A stretch of DNA of 64,000 nucleotides from Streptomyces sp. NBC_01689 (GTDB taxonomy: Bacteria > Actinomycetota > Actinomycetes > Streptomycetales > Streptomycetaceae): positions 9,176,001 to 9,240,000 of the forward strand of contig NZ_CP109592.1 in assembly GCF_036250675.1 (NCBI RefSeq), read 5' to 3'. How positions within the stretch are numbered: position 1 is the stretch's first letter; every line of letters begins with the position of its first letter. The notes below the pieces were generated by a model. That model saw only the letters and a program-made list of their open reading frames with translations, was not told the DNA's origin and ran no database searches. The translations under genes were made by a program, and so were the position numbers. Below are positions 7,908 through 17,395 of the stretch, piece after piece.

Positions 7908-9287
7908 TCAGGTCCCCGCTGCCGGTCCGGCCGTCCCCCGTGGGCTGCCGGCCCGGCGTACCGCCTCCGCGAGCCGTGCGTCGGCGTCGACCGGGACCGC
8001 CCGCAGGTCGAGGAGGCAGCGGCCGTCCTCCACGCGGGCCAGCACGGCGGGGTCGGTGCCGCGCAGCAGGGCCGCGTAGTCGCTCGGCAGGGAAACTGCG
8101 GCGCTCGGCAGGGTCACGCCGGGCGCGCCGCCCCCGCCGACCACGGCCTCGGTGTCGACGGCACGGCCGTCTACCCCGTCCGCCCGCAGCTCCTCCGCGA
8201 GCCGTTCGGCGCGTCGCCGCAGCTCCCCGTGGTCGGCGCGCAGCGCGGTCAGGGCCGGGGGCTCGGGGCCGCGCAACGTCGCCTCCAGGGCCGCCAAGGT
8301 CAGCTTGTCCACCCGCAGGGCGCGGGCCAGGGGGTGACGGGCCAGCCGTCGTACCAGCCCGGCGTCGCCCAGCAGCAGCCCGCACTGGGGACCGCCCAGC
8401 AGCTTGTCGCCGCTGGCGGTGACGAGGGACGCCCCGGCGCGCAGATGGCTCGTCGCGTCGGGTTCCTCGGGCAGCACCGGTTCCGGAGCGAGCAGGCCCG
8501 AGCCGATGTCCGCCACCACCGGCACGCCGAGCGCGGCCAGTTCGGCGACGGTCGCCTCCCGGGTGAAGCCGGTGACACGGAAGTTGGAGGGGTGGACCTT
8601 CAGGATGAAGCCGGTGTCCGCCCCCAGTGCCCCGGCGTAGTCGGCGGGCGTGGTGCGGTTGGTCGTGCCGACCTCGCGCAGCCGGGCGCCGGTGGACTCC
8701 AGCAGGTCGGGCAGCCGGAAACCGTCCCCGATCTCCACCATCTCGCCGCGGCTGACGACGATCTCCCGGCCCCGGGCGAGCGCGGTGGCGGCCAGCGCCA
8801 GTGCCGCCGCGCCGTTGTTGACCACGTGGGCGGCCCCGGCGGCCGGTACCGACCGCAACAGGGCGTCGAGCGCGGAGGAGCCCCGGCGGGAACGGGCTCC
8901 GGTGGTGAGGTCCAGCTCCACGTCCGTCGTCCCCGAGGCGGCCAGTACGGCGTCACGGGCCGCCGCCGAGAGCGCGGCCCGGCCGAGGTTGGTGTGGAGC
9001 AGCACTCCGGTGGCGTTGATGACCGGGCGCAGCGCGGCGGCGGTGGCGGGCAGGGCGGCCACGGCCCGCTCGGCGATCTCACCGAGGGGTACCTCACCCG
9101 CCCTGGCCCGTGCCTGCACACCGACGACGACGTCCTTGACCAGCTCCCGGCCCAGCCGTCGTACCGCCGCCACGAGCCGCGGATCGGCCAGCAGCACATC
9201 GGTGCGGGGCAGCCGCCGCAGCTCGTCGACGGGCGGGGCGGAGCCCGTGGCGGAGACCTGGTCGCGGTCCATCTCGTGCACTCTCAC
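7908..9287 (-). CDS. selA: L-seryl-tRNA(Sec) selenium transferase
   Basis: PLP enzyme converting Ser-tRNA(Sec) to Sec-tRNA(Sec) with selenophosphate from SelD. The 459-residue length is close to E. coli SelA. Family signatures are INATGVLLHTNLGRA, VVNNGAAALALA, EIGDGFRLPDL, TTNRT, and the PLP lysine in ASGDKLLGGPQCG (Lys295, the same number as in E. coli). The frame opens with GTG at 9287; an ATG at 9272 is an alternative since neither has a strong ribosome site. The gene is 137 bases downstream of the formate dehydrogenase membrane subunit and directly precedes selB, so enzyme and its special decoding factors may share a transcript. Confidence 0.94.
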   Translation of the reverse strand: MRVHEMDRDQVSATGSAPPVDELRRLPRTDVLLADPRLVAAVRRLGRELVKDVVVGVQARARAGEVPLGEIAERAVAALPATAAALRPVINATGVLLHTNLGRAALSAAARDAVLAASGTTDVELDLTTGARSRRGSSALDALLRSVPAAGAAHVVNNGAAALALAATALARGREIVVSRGEMVEIGDGFRLPDLLESTGARLREVGTTNRTTPADYAGALGADTGFILKVHPSNFRVTGFTREATVAELAALGVPVVADIGSGLLAPEPVLPEEPDATSHLRAGASLVTASGDKLLGGPQCGLLLGDAGLVRRLARHPLARALRVDKLTLAALEATLRGPEPPALTALRADHGELRRRAERLAEELRADGVDGRAVDTEAVVGGGGAPGVTLPSAAVSLPSDYAALLRGTDPAVLARVEDGRCLLDLRAVPVDADARLAEAVRRAGSPRGTAGPAAGT

Positions 9288-9424
9288 TGGGGACGTACCG
9301 GAGGAAACCCCGTCAGGCTAGGGCGCCCGGCGGTCCCCGCGTCCGCGCCACACCGCAGCGGTACGCGACGGCCGGAACCGGCCGCGGGACCGGCGGGGCG
9401 CGTCCCCGACGACGTGCGACCAGA

Positions 9425-10528
9425 TCACTCCCCGTCCCGCTGTGTGCGGCGGGCGTCGAGGCGCTCGCGGTGCGGCCCGACCACGTAGGCCGGGTCCTCG
9501 GTGGACGTCACACCCGCCTCGAAGGTGCCGAAGCGCTGCAGGGCGCTGCCGGCCATGAGGGCCAGCCCGCCCACGGCGGCGGCCGTACGGCTGCGCCGGG
9601 CCAGGGTCAGTGCGGTGACCGCCCCGGCCAGGGTGAGGTACTCCGACGCCTTGCGCAGGCGGTGCGGGCGGCCGGTGGTGTACGCCCGGGTCACGAAACC
9701 GGGGCGCCGGTCGATGAGACGCGACGCGACGACCTCGGCCGCCGAACCGGCCACGGCGAACCGCCGTGCCGGGCCCGCCTCCGTGACCGGCGTCAGCAGC
9801 ATGCCCAGACCACCGGCGCCGGCCGCCGCGGACCCGGTGAACACGAAGGGCAGCTCACGGCGGGCGTCGTGCCAGGCGGGGACCGCGGTCTGGGAGAGCA
9901 GGACCGCGGTGTACGAGGCGACGCCCGGGGCGAACAGGGCGGCGGACAGGCCCGCCGGACGGGCCGCCAGGCGCAGCAGCCGCCCCGCCGGTGTGGCGCG
10001 CCAGGCGGCGGGCACCAGTTCGGCCGCGGCCGCCAGCGCGCTGCCCGGTCCGTAGGCGACGAGGATCCAGGTGCCGACGGACATAGGTGAACTCGGCTTG
10101 GCGACCCTCAGCATGTGGTGGAACCGCGCGGGCCGGCCGAGGTCCGCCACGAGCAGGTACATGCTCGCCAGCAGAGCGGCGAAGCCGCCGACCCGGCCCG
10201 CCCGCCGCAGCCGGGGACGCCTCGTCAGGTCCGCGCCGGCCGCGAGCAGCGCCGCGCCGGCCGACAGCCCGCCGGTGAAGAGGTACGCGGGGATCTTCCA
10301 CTCCCACACCGGCGGCTTGAGCACCGGACGCCCGTAGTAGGAGCGGAACTCCGCCCGCGGCACCATGGACTGCTCGCGGCTCCCGTCGTCGCCCCCGCCG
10401 CGGCCCCGTCCCCGGCCGGAGCGGCGCCCGCCGTGCCCGGCGGTGCCGCGCTCAGCCGCGCCGTGCCCGGCCGTGTTCTCCCCGGCGCTGCCTGCACCGT
10501 TGCCCCCGGCGGTGCCGTCCCCGGTCAT
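9425..10528 (-). CDS. NrfD-like membrane subunit of formate dehydrogenase
   Basis: Polytopic membrane protein (about eight hydrophobic segments) of the NrfD/PsrC family, likely the quinone-interacting subunit that anchors the FDH complex and takes electrons from the Fe-S subunit. Family cues are IPAYLFTGGLSAGAALL, ADLGRPARFHHMLRV and KPSSPMSVGTWIL. It has 367 residues if it starts at the ATG at 10528, which overlaps the Fe-S subunit stop as ATGA. That start gives a Gly/Arg-rich, probably disordered leader of about 55 residues; an internal Met (MVPRAEF) would give a more typical N-terminus. It belongs to the NrfD type rather than the cytochrome b556 (FdnI) type, as no heme-ligand pattern is evident. 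Confidence 0.85.
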   Translation of the reverse strand: MTGDGTAGGNGAGSAGENTAGHGAAERGTAGHGGRRSGRGRGRGGGDDGSREQSMVPRAEFRSYYGRPVLKPPVWEWKIPAYLFTGGLSAGAALLAAGADLTRRPRLRRAGRVGGFAALLASMYLLVADLGRPARFHHMLRVAKPSSPMSVGTWILVAYGPGSALAAAAELVPAAWRATPAGRLLRLAARPAGLSAALFAPGVASYTAVLLSQTAVPAWHDARRELPFVFTGSAAAGAGGLGMLLTPVTEAGPARRFAVAGSAAEVVASRLIDRRPGFVTRAYTTGRPHRLRKASEYLTLAGAVTALTLARRSRTAAAVGGLALMAGSALQRFGTFEAGVTSTEDPAYVVGPHRERLDARRTQRDGE

Positions 10529-11544
10529 CGCCGGCCCCCGCCCAGGAAGACCGCCGCGGAGACGGCCAGCAGGGCCGAAGCCGCCGCGCCCGCGTGCTTC
10601 CACATGGACACCAGGTCGCGTGTCGGCACGATCGGGTCCGGCGGCAGCCCGTACACCTCCGGGTCGTCCAGCAGCAGGAAGAACGCGCCGTCGCCCCCGA
10701 CGCCGTCCTCGGGGTCGCGGCCGTAGAGCTGGGCCTCCGGCACCCCCGCCTCGTGCAGCGTGGCCAGACGCCGGTCCGCGCGCTCGCGCAGCTCGTCCAG
10801 GGGGCCGAACTGGATGGAGTCGGTCGGGCAGGCCTTGGCGCAGGCCGGTTCCAGCCCGTCGCGCAGCCGGTCGTAGCACATCGTGCACTTCCAGGCCCGC
10901 CCGTCGTCCGGCCGTCGGTCGATGACACCGTAGGGACAGCCGGACACGCAGTAGCCACAGCCGTTGCAGATGTCCGGCTGTACGACCACGGTGCCGAACT
11001 CGGTGCGGAACAGGGCGCCGGTGGGACACACGTCGAGGCAGCCGGCATGGGTGCAGTGCTTGCACACGTCCGAGGACATCAGCCAGCGGAACTGGGTACG
11101 GGTCTCCGCGCCCGTCTCCGCGCCGGGCAGACCGAAGGAGGGGAAGCCCAGGTCCACGGGCGCGGTGCCGAGGTCACCGCCGCCACGCCGGGCGGACTCC
11201 AGGGCGTCCGCCACGATCTCGGGGGTCTCCCCGGCGCTCGACGGACCGACGGGCAGGTCGGCCAGGCCCGCGTCCTGCCCGCCCAGCGGCCGCTCCTGCT
11301 CGATGAAGGCGACGTGCCGCCACGAACTCGCGCCCAGCATGCCCGTGTTGTCGAAGGACATGCCCAGCAGGTCGATGCCGTCCTCCGGGATGCCGTTCCA
11401 CTCCTTGCAGGCCACCTCACAGGCCTTGCAGCCGATGCACACCGAGGTGTCGGTGAAGAAACCCACGCGGGGCGGGTGGTCACGGTGGCCGGCGTCCCCG
11501 GCCGGATCGGGAAGCGGCCCGTGGAAGCTGTTCTGGCTCGTCAT
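10525..11544 (-). CDS. Formate dehydrogenase iron-sulfur (beta) subunit
   Basis: Electron-transfer subunit of the FDH-N/O class, 339 residues. It should hold four [4Fe-4S] clusters: CIGCKACEVACKEWNG near residue 35, CKHCTHAGCLDVCPTG, CNGCGYCVSGCP, and CTMCYDRL with CAKACPTDSI. A single C-terminal transmembrane helix (SALLAVSAAVFLGG) anchors it, as in FdnH/FdoH. The ATG overlaps the catalytic-subunit stop (ATGA), and its own stop overlaps the start of the membrane gene in the same manner, so all three are translationally coupled. A non-conserved Gly/Ala-rich insertion lies between the first and second cluster motifs. Confidence 0.93.
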   Translation of the reverse strand: MTSQNSFHGPLPDPAGDAGHRDHPPRVGFFTDTSVCIGCKACEVACKEWNGIPEDGIDLLGMSFDNTGMLGASSWRHVAFIEQERPLGGQDAGLADLPVGPSSAGETPEIVADALESARRGGGDLGTAPVDLGFPSFGLPGAETGAETRTQFRWLMSSDVCKHCTHAGCLDVCPTGALFRTEFGTVVVQPDICNGCGYCVSGCPYGVIDRRPDDGRAWKCTMCYDRLRDGLEPACAKACPTDSIQFGPLDELRERADRRLATLHEAGVPEAQLYGRDPEDGVGGDGAFFLLLDDPEVYGLPPDPIVPTRDLVSMWKHAGAAASALLAVSAAVFLGGGRR

Positions 11545-14500
11545 GACGGTTCCTCCGGCCGGTCGTCCGGTTCGATGTGGGCACGCTCGGTACGGCCGTC
11601 GGCCGTCGCGATCCGGGTGCCGGTCTCCGTCGTGATCCCGGCCCGGTGGCGGTACTCCCGCACGTACGCGAGCAGGGCGGGCCCGCGCGGACGCCGTCCG
11701 GGCCGTACGTCGCAGGTCAGCACCTTGCTCTCCTGGATGAAGACGTTCGGGTCGGCCACCACGCCGATCAGGTCGTTGACCACGTCGCCGCTGGTCAGAC
11801 CCGTCGTGCCCCAGTGGTACGGCATCCAGACCTGGTGCACGACACGGCCGTCGACGCGCAGCGGCGCCATGCGGTCCGTGACGACCACACGCGCGTCGAC
11901 CGCCGTCCGGCTGGTGATGACGTGCGCCCAGTCCAGGTGGTGCAGACCGCGCTCCCGGGCGAGCTCCGGCGACACCTCGACGAACAGCGCGGGCTGGAGT
12001 TCGGCGAGATAGGGGAGTTGACGGCTCATGGCTCCGGCGGTGTGGTGCTCGGTCAGCCGGGCCGCGGTGAACACGTACGGGAACACCTGGGTGTGCGCCT
12101 CCGGGGGCGCGGGGTTGGACGGGTTGTCCGGGCGCCCGTAGACCTTGCGCACGGGGTTGCCCTGCTGCCCGTAGAGCAGGTTGCGCATCGGCGACTCGTG
12201 CGGTTCGTAGTGGGTGGGCAGCGGTCCGTCGGCGAGCCCGGCCGGCGCGAACAGCCATGCCTTGCCGTCGCGCATCATGATGAACGCGTCGCTGCCGCCG
12301 AGCGCTTCGGGGCCCGAGGCCCCCGCCGGAGGCCGGTAGTGCGGCGGTTTGGTGCGCTCGAAGTCCGGGGTGTCGTTGCCCGTCCACTCGCCGGCCTCCT
12401 CGTCCCACCAGATCAGCTTCTTCCGCTCGCTCCAGGGACGGCCGTCCGGGTCGGCGGACGCGCGGTTGTAGAGCACACGGCGGTTGAGCGGCCAGGTCCA
12501 GCCCCACTCCGCGTCGTACGGCCCCGACTCCAGGCGGGAGGTGCGACGGCGGGACTGGTTGGTCTCCCCGGCGTACACACCGCTGTAGATCCAGCAGCCG
12601 CAGGCGGTGCTGCCGTCCGCCCTGAGGTCGGGGTAGCCGTCGACGGTGCGCCCGGTGCGCAGGTCGATGCCGTTGATGTGGCGCAGCACGTCCGAGGGGG
12701 AGGGCTCGTCGCCCTCGACCTCGTAGTCCCAGGCCAGGTCGAGGACGGGACGGTCGCGTTCGTCGCTCGAGCCGGCCAGCCGCTGCTTGATGCGGACGGC
12801 GAGCTGGTGGAAGAACCACAGTTCGGAGCGCCGGTCCCCGGAGGGCTCCACCGCCTGGTCGCGCCACTGCAGCATGCGCTGGGTCTGGGTGAAGGTGCCG
12901 GCCTTCTCGACGTGCGAGGACGCGGGGAAGAAGAACACCTCGGTGCGGCAGCGCTCGGTGACGATCTCGCCGGTCTCGATCTCCGGCGCGTCCTTCCAGA
13001 ACGACGCGCTCTCGATCATGACCAGGTCGCGGACGACCAGCCAGTCGAGGTTCGCCATGCCGAGGCGCTGGAGACGGCCGTGCGCCGAGCCCACCGCCGG
13101 GTTCTGTCCGAGCAGGAAGTAGCCGAAGACCTTGCCGTCGACCATGTCCATCACGGTGCGGTACGTGCCGTGGTCGCCGTTGATCCGGGGCAGGTAGTCG
13201 AAGCAGTAGTCGTTCTCCGCCGTCGCCGCGTCGCCCCAGTACTCCTTGAGCAGCGACACCATGTAGGCGTCGGCGTCACCCCAGAAGCCCTTCCGTCCTC
13301 GGCCCCGGACGCCGTCCAGGTAGCCGGCCAGGTCCTCGTGGCCGGTGTCGGGCATCGGCAGGTATCCGGGCAGCAGGTTGAACAGGGTGGGGATGTCGGT
13401 GGAGCCCTGGATGCTGGCGTGACCGCGCAGCGCGAAGATCCCGCTTCCCGGGCGGCCGATGTTGCCCAGCAGGAGCTGGACGATCGATCCGGCCCGGATG
13501 TACTGGGCGCCCACGGAGTGCTGGGTCCAGCCGACGCTGTAGACCAGGGCGGTGGTCCGCTCCCGGCCGGAGTTCTCCGTCCAGGCCCGGCACACGTCGA
13601 GGAACAGCTCCCGCGGGACGCCGCAGATCCGCTCCACCATTTCCGGTGTGTAGCGCGCGAAGTGCCGCTTGAGGACCTGGAACACGCAGCGCGGATGCTC
13701 CAGGGTGGGATCGGCCTCGATGCCGCCCTCGGCGTCCTCGACGAACGGGCCCTTGGCGCCGTGCTGGTACGGCTCGCAGGTCTCCTTCGCGTGGCTGCCG
13801 GGCCGCTCCCGCGCCGCGACGCCCGCGTACGACCAGCTCGACGCGTCGTACGCGGCGGTGTGCGGGTCGTAGCCGCTGAACAGCCCGTCGAGGTCCTCGG
13901 TGTCCTGGAACCGCTCGTTCACGAGGAAGGGGGCGTTGGTGTAGGCCCGCACGTACTCACGGAAGTCCAGGTCGTTGGCGAGGATGTGGTTGATCACGCC
14001 TCCGAGGAACGCGATGTCGGTGCCCGCCCTGATGGTGACGTGCTGGTCGGCGTGGGCGCTGGTGCGCGTGAAGCGCGGATCGATGTGGATGACCCGGGCG
14101 CCGCGCGCCTTCGCCTCGATGACCCACTGGAACCCGACGGGATGGGCCTCGGCCATGTTCGAGCCCATGATGATGATGCAGTCGGTGTTGACGAGGTCCT
14201 GAAGGTAGTCCGTGGCGCCGCCACGTCCGAGCGAGGCTCCCAGACCGGGAACCGTGGCGGAGTGTCAAATACGGGCCTGGTTCTCGATCTGCAGCGCGCC
14301 GAGGGCGGTGAACAGCTTCTTGATGAGGTAGTTCTCCTCGTTGTCCAGCGCGGCGCCGCCGAGGCTCGCCAGACCCATGGTGCGGCGGAGCGTCCTGCCG
14401 TCCTCGTCGGTGTCCTGCCAGCCCTTGCGGCGGGCGTCGAGCACCCGGTCGGCCACCATGTCCACCGCGGTGTCGAGGTCGAGCCGCTGCCACTCGGTGC

Positions 14501-14834
14501 CGTACGGCGGCCGGTAGAGCACGTGCTGCTCGCGCTGCGGCCCGGTGACGAGCTGCTTGCTGGCGGAGCCCTTGGGGCACAGCCGGCCGCGGGAGATGGG
14601 GCTGTCGGGGTTCCCCTCGATCTGGACGACGCGCTCGTCCTTCACGTAGACGCGCTGGGCGCAGCCCACCGCGCAGAACGGGCAGACCGAGTCCACCACC
14701 CGGTCCGCGCTCTCCGTGCGGGCGCCCAGACCGGCGGAGCGGGCCGACTGTGCCGCCCGGCCGCGGCCCAGCGGGTCCGTGCCGGTGAGCTGCCGGTACA
14801 CCGGCCAGGCGTTCATCCACCGTCTCAGACCCAT
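11541..14834 (-). CDS. Selenocysteine-containing formate dehydrogenase catalytic subunit
   Basis: Molybdopterin-dependent formate oxidase (formate to CO2). Full translation needs read-through of one in-frame TGA at 14267-14265, giving 1,097 residues with Sec190 in NQARI-U-HSATV. FDH-N has NQARV-U-HGPTV at the active site, so this is the metal-binding Sec. An N-terminal [4Fe-4S] site is formed by Cys51, Cys54, Cys58 and the Cys in GRLCPKG. Downstream are IIIMGSNMAEAHPVGF and C-terminal MGD-binding segments. No Tat h-region is evident in the first 45 residues, unlike E. coli FdnG, so the active site may face the cytoplasm. A gene finder that treats TGA as stop would report two fragments (14834-14265 and 14168-11541). 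The reading frame is unbroken on both sides and a SECIS follows. Confidence 0.95.
14218..14267 (-). promoter_or_regulatory. SECIS element with UGA-Sec codon
   Basis: Starting at the UGA (14267-14265) the mRNA folds into a two-part hairpin. The basal stem CCGCCACG (14260-14253) pairs with CGTGGCGG (14225-14218). The apical stem GTTCCC pairs with GGGAGC and carries the loop GGUCU (14246-14242). GGUCU is the apical loop of the E. coli fdhF SECIS bound by SelB. The apical loop begins about 20 bases after the UGA, as in the E. coli element. Confidence 0.9.
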
Positions 14835-14876
14835 CCGCCCGCTCCTTCGTGCGAGGGCTCCCGCCTCCGTTCGACG

Positions 14877-16130
14877 CTACCGGCCGAGGGGCCGGCCGCA
14901 AGTCCGGGACGCCTCGGGCCGGGGCCCGCCGGGTCCGGCCGGGTCGAGCGCGCGCACGGCGTCAGCCAGCAGCTCGACGGCCCTGTCCACGTCCTGCGGG
15001 GTCGTCCAGCGGCCGAGCGACAGCCGTACGGCCGCCCGCGCCCGGGCTTCGTCGAGGCCCATCGCGCGCAGGACGGGGGAGGCGGTGCCGGTCCCGCTGT
15101 GGCACGCCGAGCCGGTGGAGGCCGCGAGGCGCGGCGCGGCCTCCAGCAGTTCGTGCCCCGTGGTGCCGTCGATGCTGACGTTCAGGGTGCCGGGCAGCCG
15201 GTGGCCGGACCCGTTCACGTGCACCCGCCCGGGAAGCGCGCGGGCGAGCCCGTGGTGGAGGCGGTCCCGCAGCAGCCCGACGCGCCGCGCGGCACCGTCC
15301 GCGAGCTCCGCGGCGGCGAGTTCGGCGGCGGTGCCCAGCGCCACGGCGAGGACGACGCTCTCGGTGCCGGCACGGCGCCCGGCCTCCTGGCCGCCGCCGT
15401 ACACCAGGGGTTCGAGGCGGACACCGACGCGCACACAGAGGGCGCCGACGCCTTTCGGCGCGTACATCTTGTGGCCCGCCAGGGTCAGCAGGTCCGCGCC
15501 GAGCGCGCGCATGTCCACCGGGACCTTGCCGGCCGCCTGGGCCGCGTCGCAGTGGAAGAGGGCGCCGTGCTCGTGGGCGAGCCGGGCCAGTTCGGTGACG
15601 GGTTGCAGCGTGCCGGTCTCGTTGTTGGCGGCCATGACGGAGACCACCGCTGTTCGTTCGTCCAGTGCCGCGGCCAGATCGGCGGGATCGACCAGCCCCT
15701 CGCGGTCGACCGGCAGGTACGTCACGTCCACCCCGTGCAGGCGGTGCAGGGCGCGGCAGGTCTCCAGCACCGCGGGGTGCTCCGTGACCTGGGTGATCAC
15801 CCGGCGCCTGCCGACGCCCGCGGCGAGCACGGCACCCCGCAGCGCGAGGTTGTCCGCCTCGGAGCCGGAGCCCGTGAGGACGATCCCCTCCGGGGACGCC
15901 CCGACGAGCGCGGCGACCTGCCGACGGGCCCCGGCCAGCGCGGCCCGCGGCGCCGCGCCGTAGGAATGGCCGCTGGACGGATTGCCGAAGTCGCCGACGA
16001 GGAACGGCAGCATCGCCCCGACCACCCGCGGGTCGACGGGGGTGGTGGCGTTGTGGTCCAGGTACACCGGACGGCCGTCACGGCCCCGGCCCACCGGCAT
16101 CTCCGTCTCCGCCACCTCCGTCTCCGCCAT
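14877..16130 (-). CDS. Cysteine desulfurase / selenocysteine lyase (NifS-IscS family)
   Basis: PLP enzyme that removes sulfur (or selenium) from cysteine (or Sec). The fold-type I body shows VYLDHNATTPVDP, GNPSSGHSYG, the PLP lysine in LAGHKMYAPKG, and the catalytic-loop Cys in STGSACHSGTG. Its stop is 42 bases before the FDH gene on the same strand. It could mobilise selenium for SelD or supply sulfur for the molybdenum cofactor or Fe-S clusters of FDH. The start is unusual: three in-frame 15-base repeats each hold a GGAG ribosome site plus ATG or GTG (16130, 16115, 16100). I chose the first; an open frame continues to 16262 without a good ribosome site. Confidence 0.88.
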   Translation of the reverse strand: MAETEVAETEMPVGRGRDGRPVYLDHNATTPVDPRVVGAMLPFLVGDFGNPSSGHSYGAAPRAALAGARRQVAALVGASPEGIVLTGSGSEADNLALRGAVLAAGVGRRRVITQVTEHPAVLETCRALHRLHGVDVTYLPVDREGLVDPADLAAALDERTAVVSVMAANNETGTLQPVTELARLAHEHGALFHCDAAQAAGKVPVDMRALGADLLTLAGHKMYAPKGVGALCVRVGVRLEPLVYGGGQEAGRRAGTESVVLAVALGTAAELAAAELADGAARRVGLLRDRLHHGLARALPGRVHVNGSGHRLPGTLNVSIDGTTGHELLEAAPRLAASTGSACHSGTGTASPVLRAMGLDEARARAAVRLSLGRWTTPQDVDRAVELLADAVRALDPAGPGGPRPEASRTCGRPLGR

Positions 16131-16142
16131 CTCCGTCTCCGC
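16098..16142. repeat. Three 15-bp tandem repeats spanning the desulfurase start
   Basis: Three adjacent copies of a 15-base unit. Read on the minus strand each is GCGGAGACGGAG followed by ATG, GTG and ATG. Copies differ at one base. Each carries a Shine-Dalgarno-like GGAG six bases before a start codon; if translated they encode A-E-T-E-[MV]. Confidence 0.85.
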
Positions 16143-16366
16143 ATCCACCGGCATGTTCATGAAGAGCCTGCGCATTCGTTCGCGGACGGGCTGAGAGCGG
16201 GGCCCGACAGGACGGTGGTACGCGGACGGACCGGCCGGGACCCCGTACGCATTGTGGCCCATATGTCTGGAAGCCCGACCATTCGGGACATCGGGTTTGC
16301 CGGTGCGTGTCCGGGCTTCCGCCGGGCGCCCAGGGGCCTCTCTCCCGCGAAGATTAGACTCCGCGC

Positions 16367-17167
16367 ATGAGTTCGAATCTGTCCGGCGCTCGGATCGACG
16401 CCGCCGCCGAGGCCTGGGGAGCCGCTCTGCGTCGCATCGCCGCCGCCGATCCGCACATGCGTCAGGAAGCGGCCGGGAACGGGACGTACATGGTCGTCAC
16501 CGGGAGCCCGGCCGACAGCGTGAACGGTGTCTTCACCTCCGCCCTCAGACCGGACGCCGGACGCATCGAGCGTCTCGCGGCCCGGACGCCCGGGACTGCG
16601 GAGTCCTTCCCCGGGCCCGTGTCCTGGTGCGTGCAGGTGCGTTCGGACCCGGACGACCGTGTGCGTGAGGTGGCTCGGAGGCACGGCCTGACGAAGCGGG
16701 CGGAGGAACCCTTCATGGTCAGGGATCTGCGCGGCGCCCCTCCGGCCCCGGACGGCGCGGGCGAGATGCGGGTACGGGCCGTCGCGGGGGCGGAGTGCGA
16801 TCTGTACGTCCGCGCGCTCGCCGACGGCTTCGGCGTCCCCGAGAAGATCTTCGCGCCCCTCTTCACCCCCGCCGTCCTCGACGCCGGCCCGGCCATCACG
16901 GCGTACGTGGGGGAGGTGCGCGGCGAGGTGGTCGCGACGGCGATGACCATCCTCACGGAGGGGCATGTCGGGATCTTCAACATCTCGACGATTCCCCGCC
17001 ACCGGGGGGCCGGCCACGGACGGCGGATCACGGAGGAGGCGGTGGCGCACGGGCGGGCCGCGGGAGCCGGGACCGCCTATCTGCGCTCGTCCGGCATGGG
17101 CCTCCCGCTCTACCTATCGCTGGGCTTCGACGTGGCGGAGCACTGGACCTACTTCACCGGGGAGTGA
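16367..17167 (+). CDS. GNAT family N-acetyltransferase
   Basis: 266-residue acetyltransferase. The C-terminal half carries the GNAT acetyl-CoA motif A (IPRHRGAGHGRRI) preceded by the beta strands VATAMTILTEGHVGIFNIST and followed by the motif B region GLPLYLSLGFDVAEHWTYF. The N-terminal 120 residues are a less conserved half that may form a second, degenerate GNAT-like lobe. The ATG at 16367 lies just after a GCGAAG ribosome-site-like stretch and AT-rich sequence. It stands alone between the divergently oriented desulfurase and the secreted glycosidase. The substrate is unknown. Confidence 0.85.
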   Translation: MSSNLSGARIDAAAEAWGAALRRIAAADPHMRQEAAGNGTYMVVTGSPADSVNGVFTSALRPDAGRIERLAARTPGTAESFPGPVSWCVQVRSDPDDRVREVARRHGLTKRAEEPFMVRDLRGAPPAPDGAGEMRVRAVAGAECDLYVRALADGFGVPEKIFAPLFTPAVLDAGPAITAYVGEVRGEVVATAMTILTEGHVGIFNISTIPRHRGAGHGRRITEEAVAHGRAAGAGTAYLRSSGMGLPLYLSLGFDVAEHWTYFTGE

Positions 17168-17395
17168 CGGCGCGCCTCCCGGACAGGAACGTGCTCGGGG
17201 GGCGGACCTGGTTGGCGGCGGGCGGGGGGCGGCAGGTGCCGGGTGGCGTGCCGGGGAGTCGACGACGCGTTGTCATCGAGGCTTTCCCCGGGCGCCGTTG
17301 GCGTGTGACCTGTCCGTACCGCCGCCGGTCTGGGATGTGGAACGCGGCGTCCGGAAGACCTCCGCCCGCAGGACCGTCAGATCGTCAGGAGACGT

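Noticed and set aside
14265..14834. FDH looks split into two genes by a stop codon (possible pseudogene)
   Set aside because: The stop is TGA at the known Sec position, both halves are in one frame, and a SECIS plus all sel genes are present.
16098..16142. Meaningful acidic N-terminal domain of the desulfurase
   Set aside because: The A-E-T-E-[MV] peptide is just the translation of the 15-base ribosome-site repeats and may not be translated fully.
11577..16370. A 1,597-codon open frame on the plus strand
   Set aside because: It is the antisense shadow of the FDH and desulfurase genes, with Arg/Val/Gly-rich composition and no domain.
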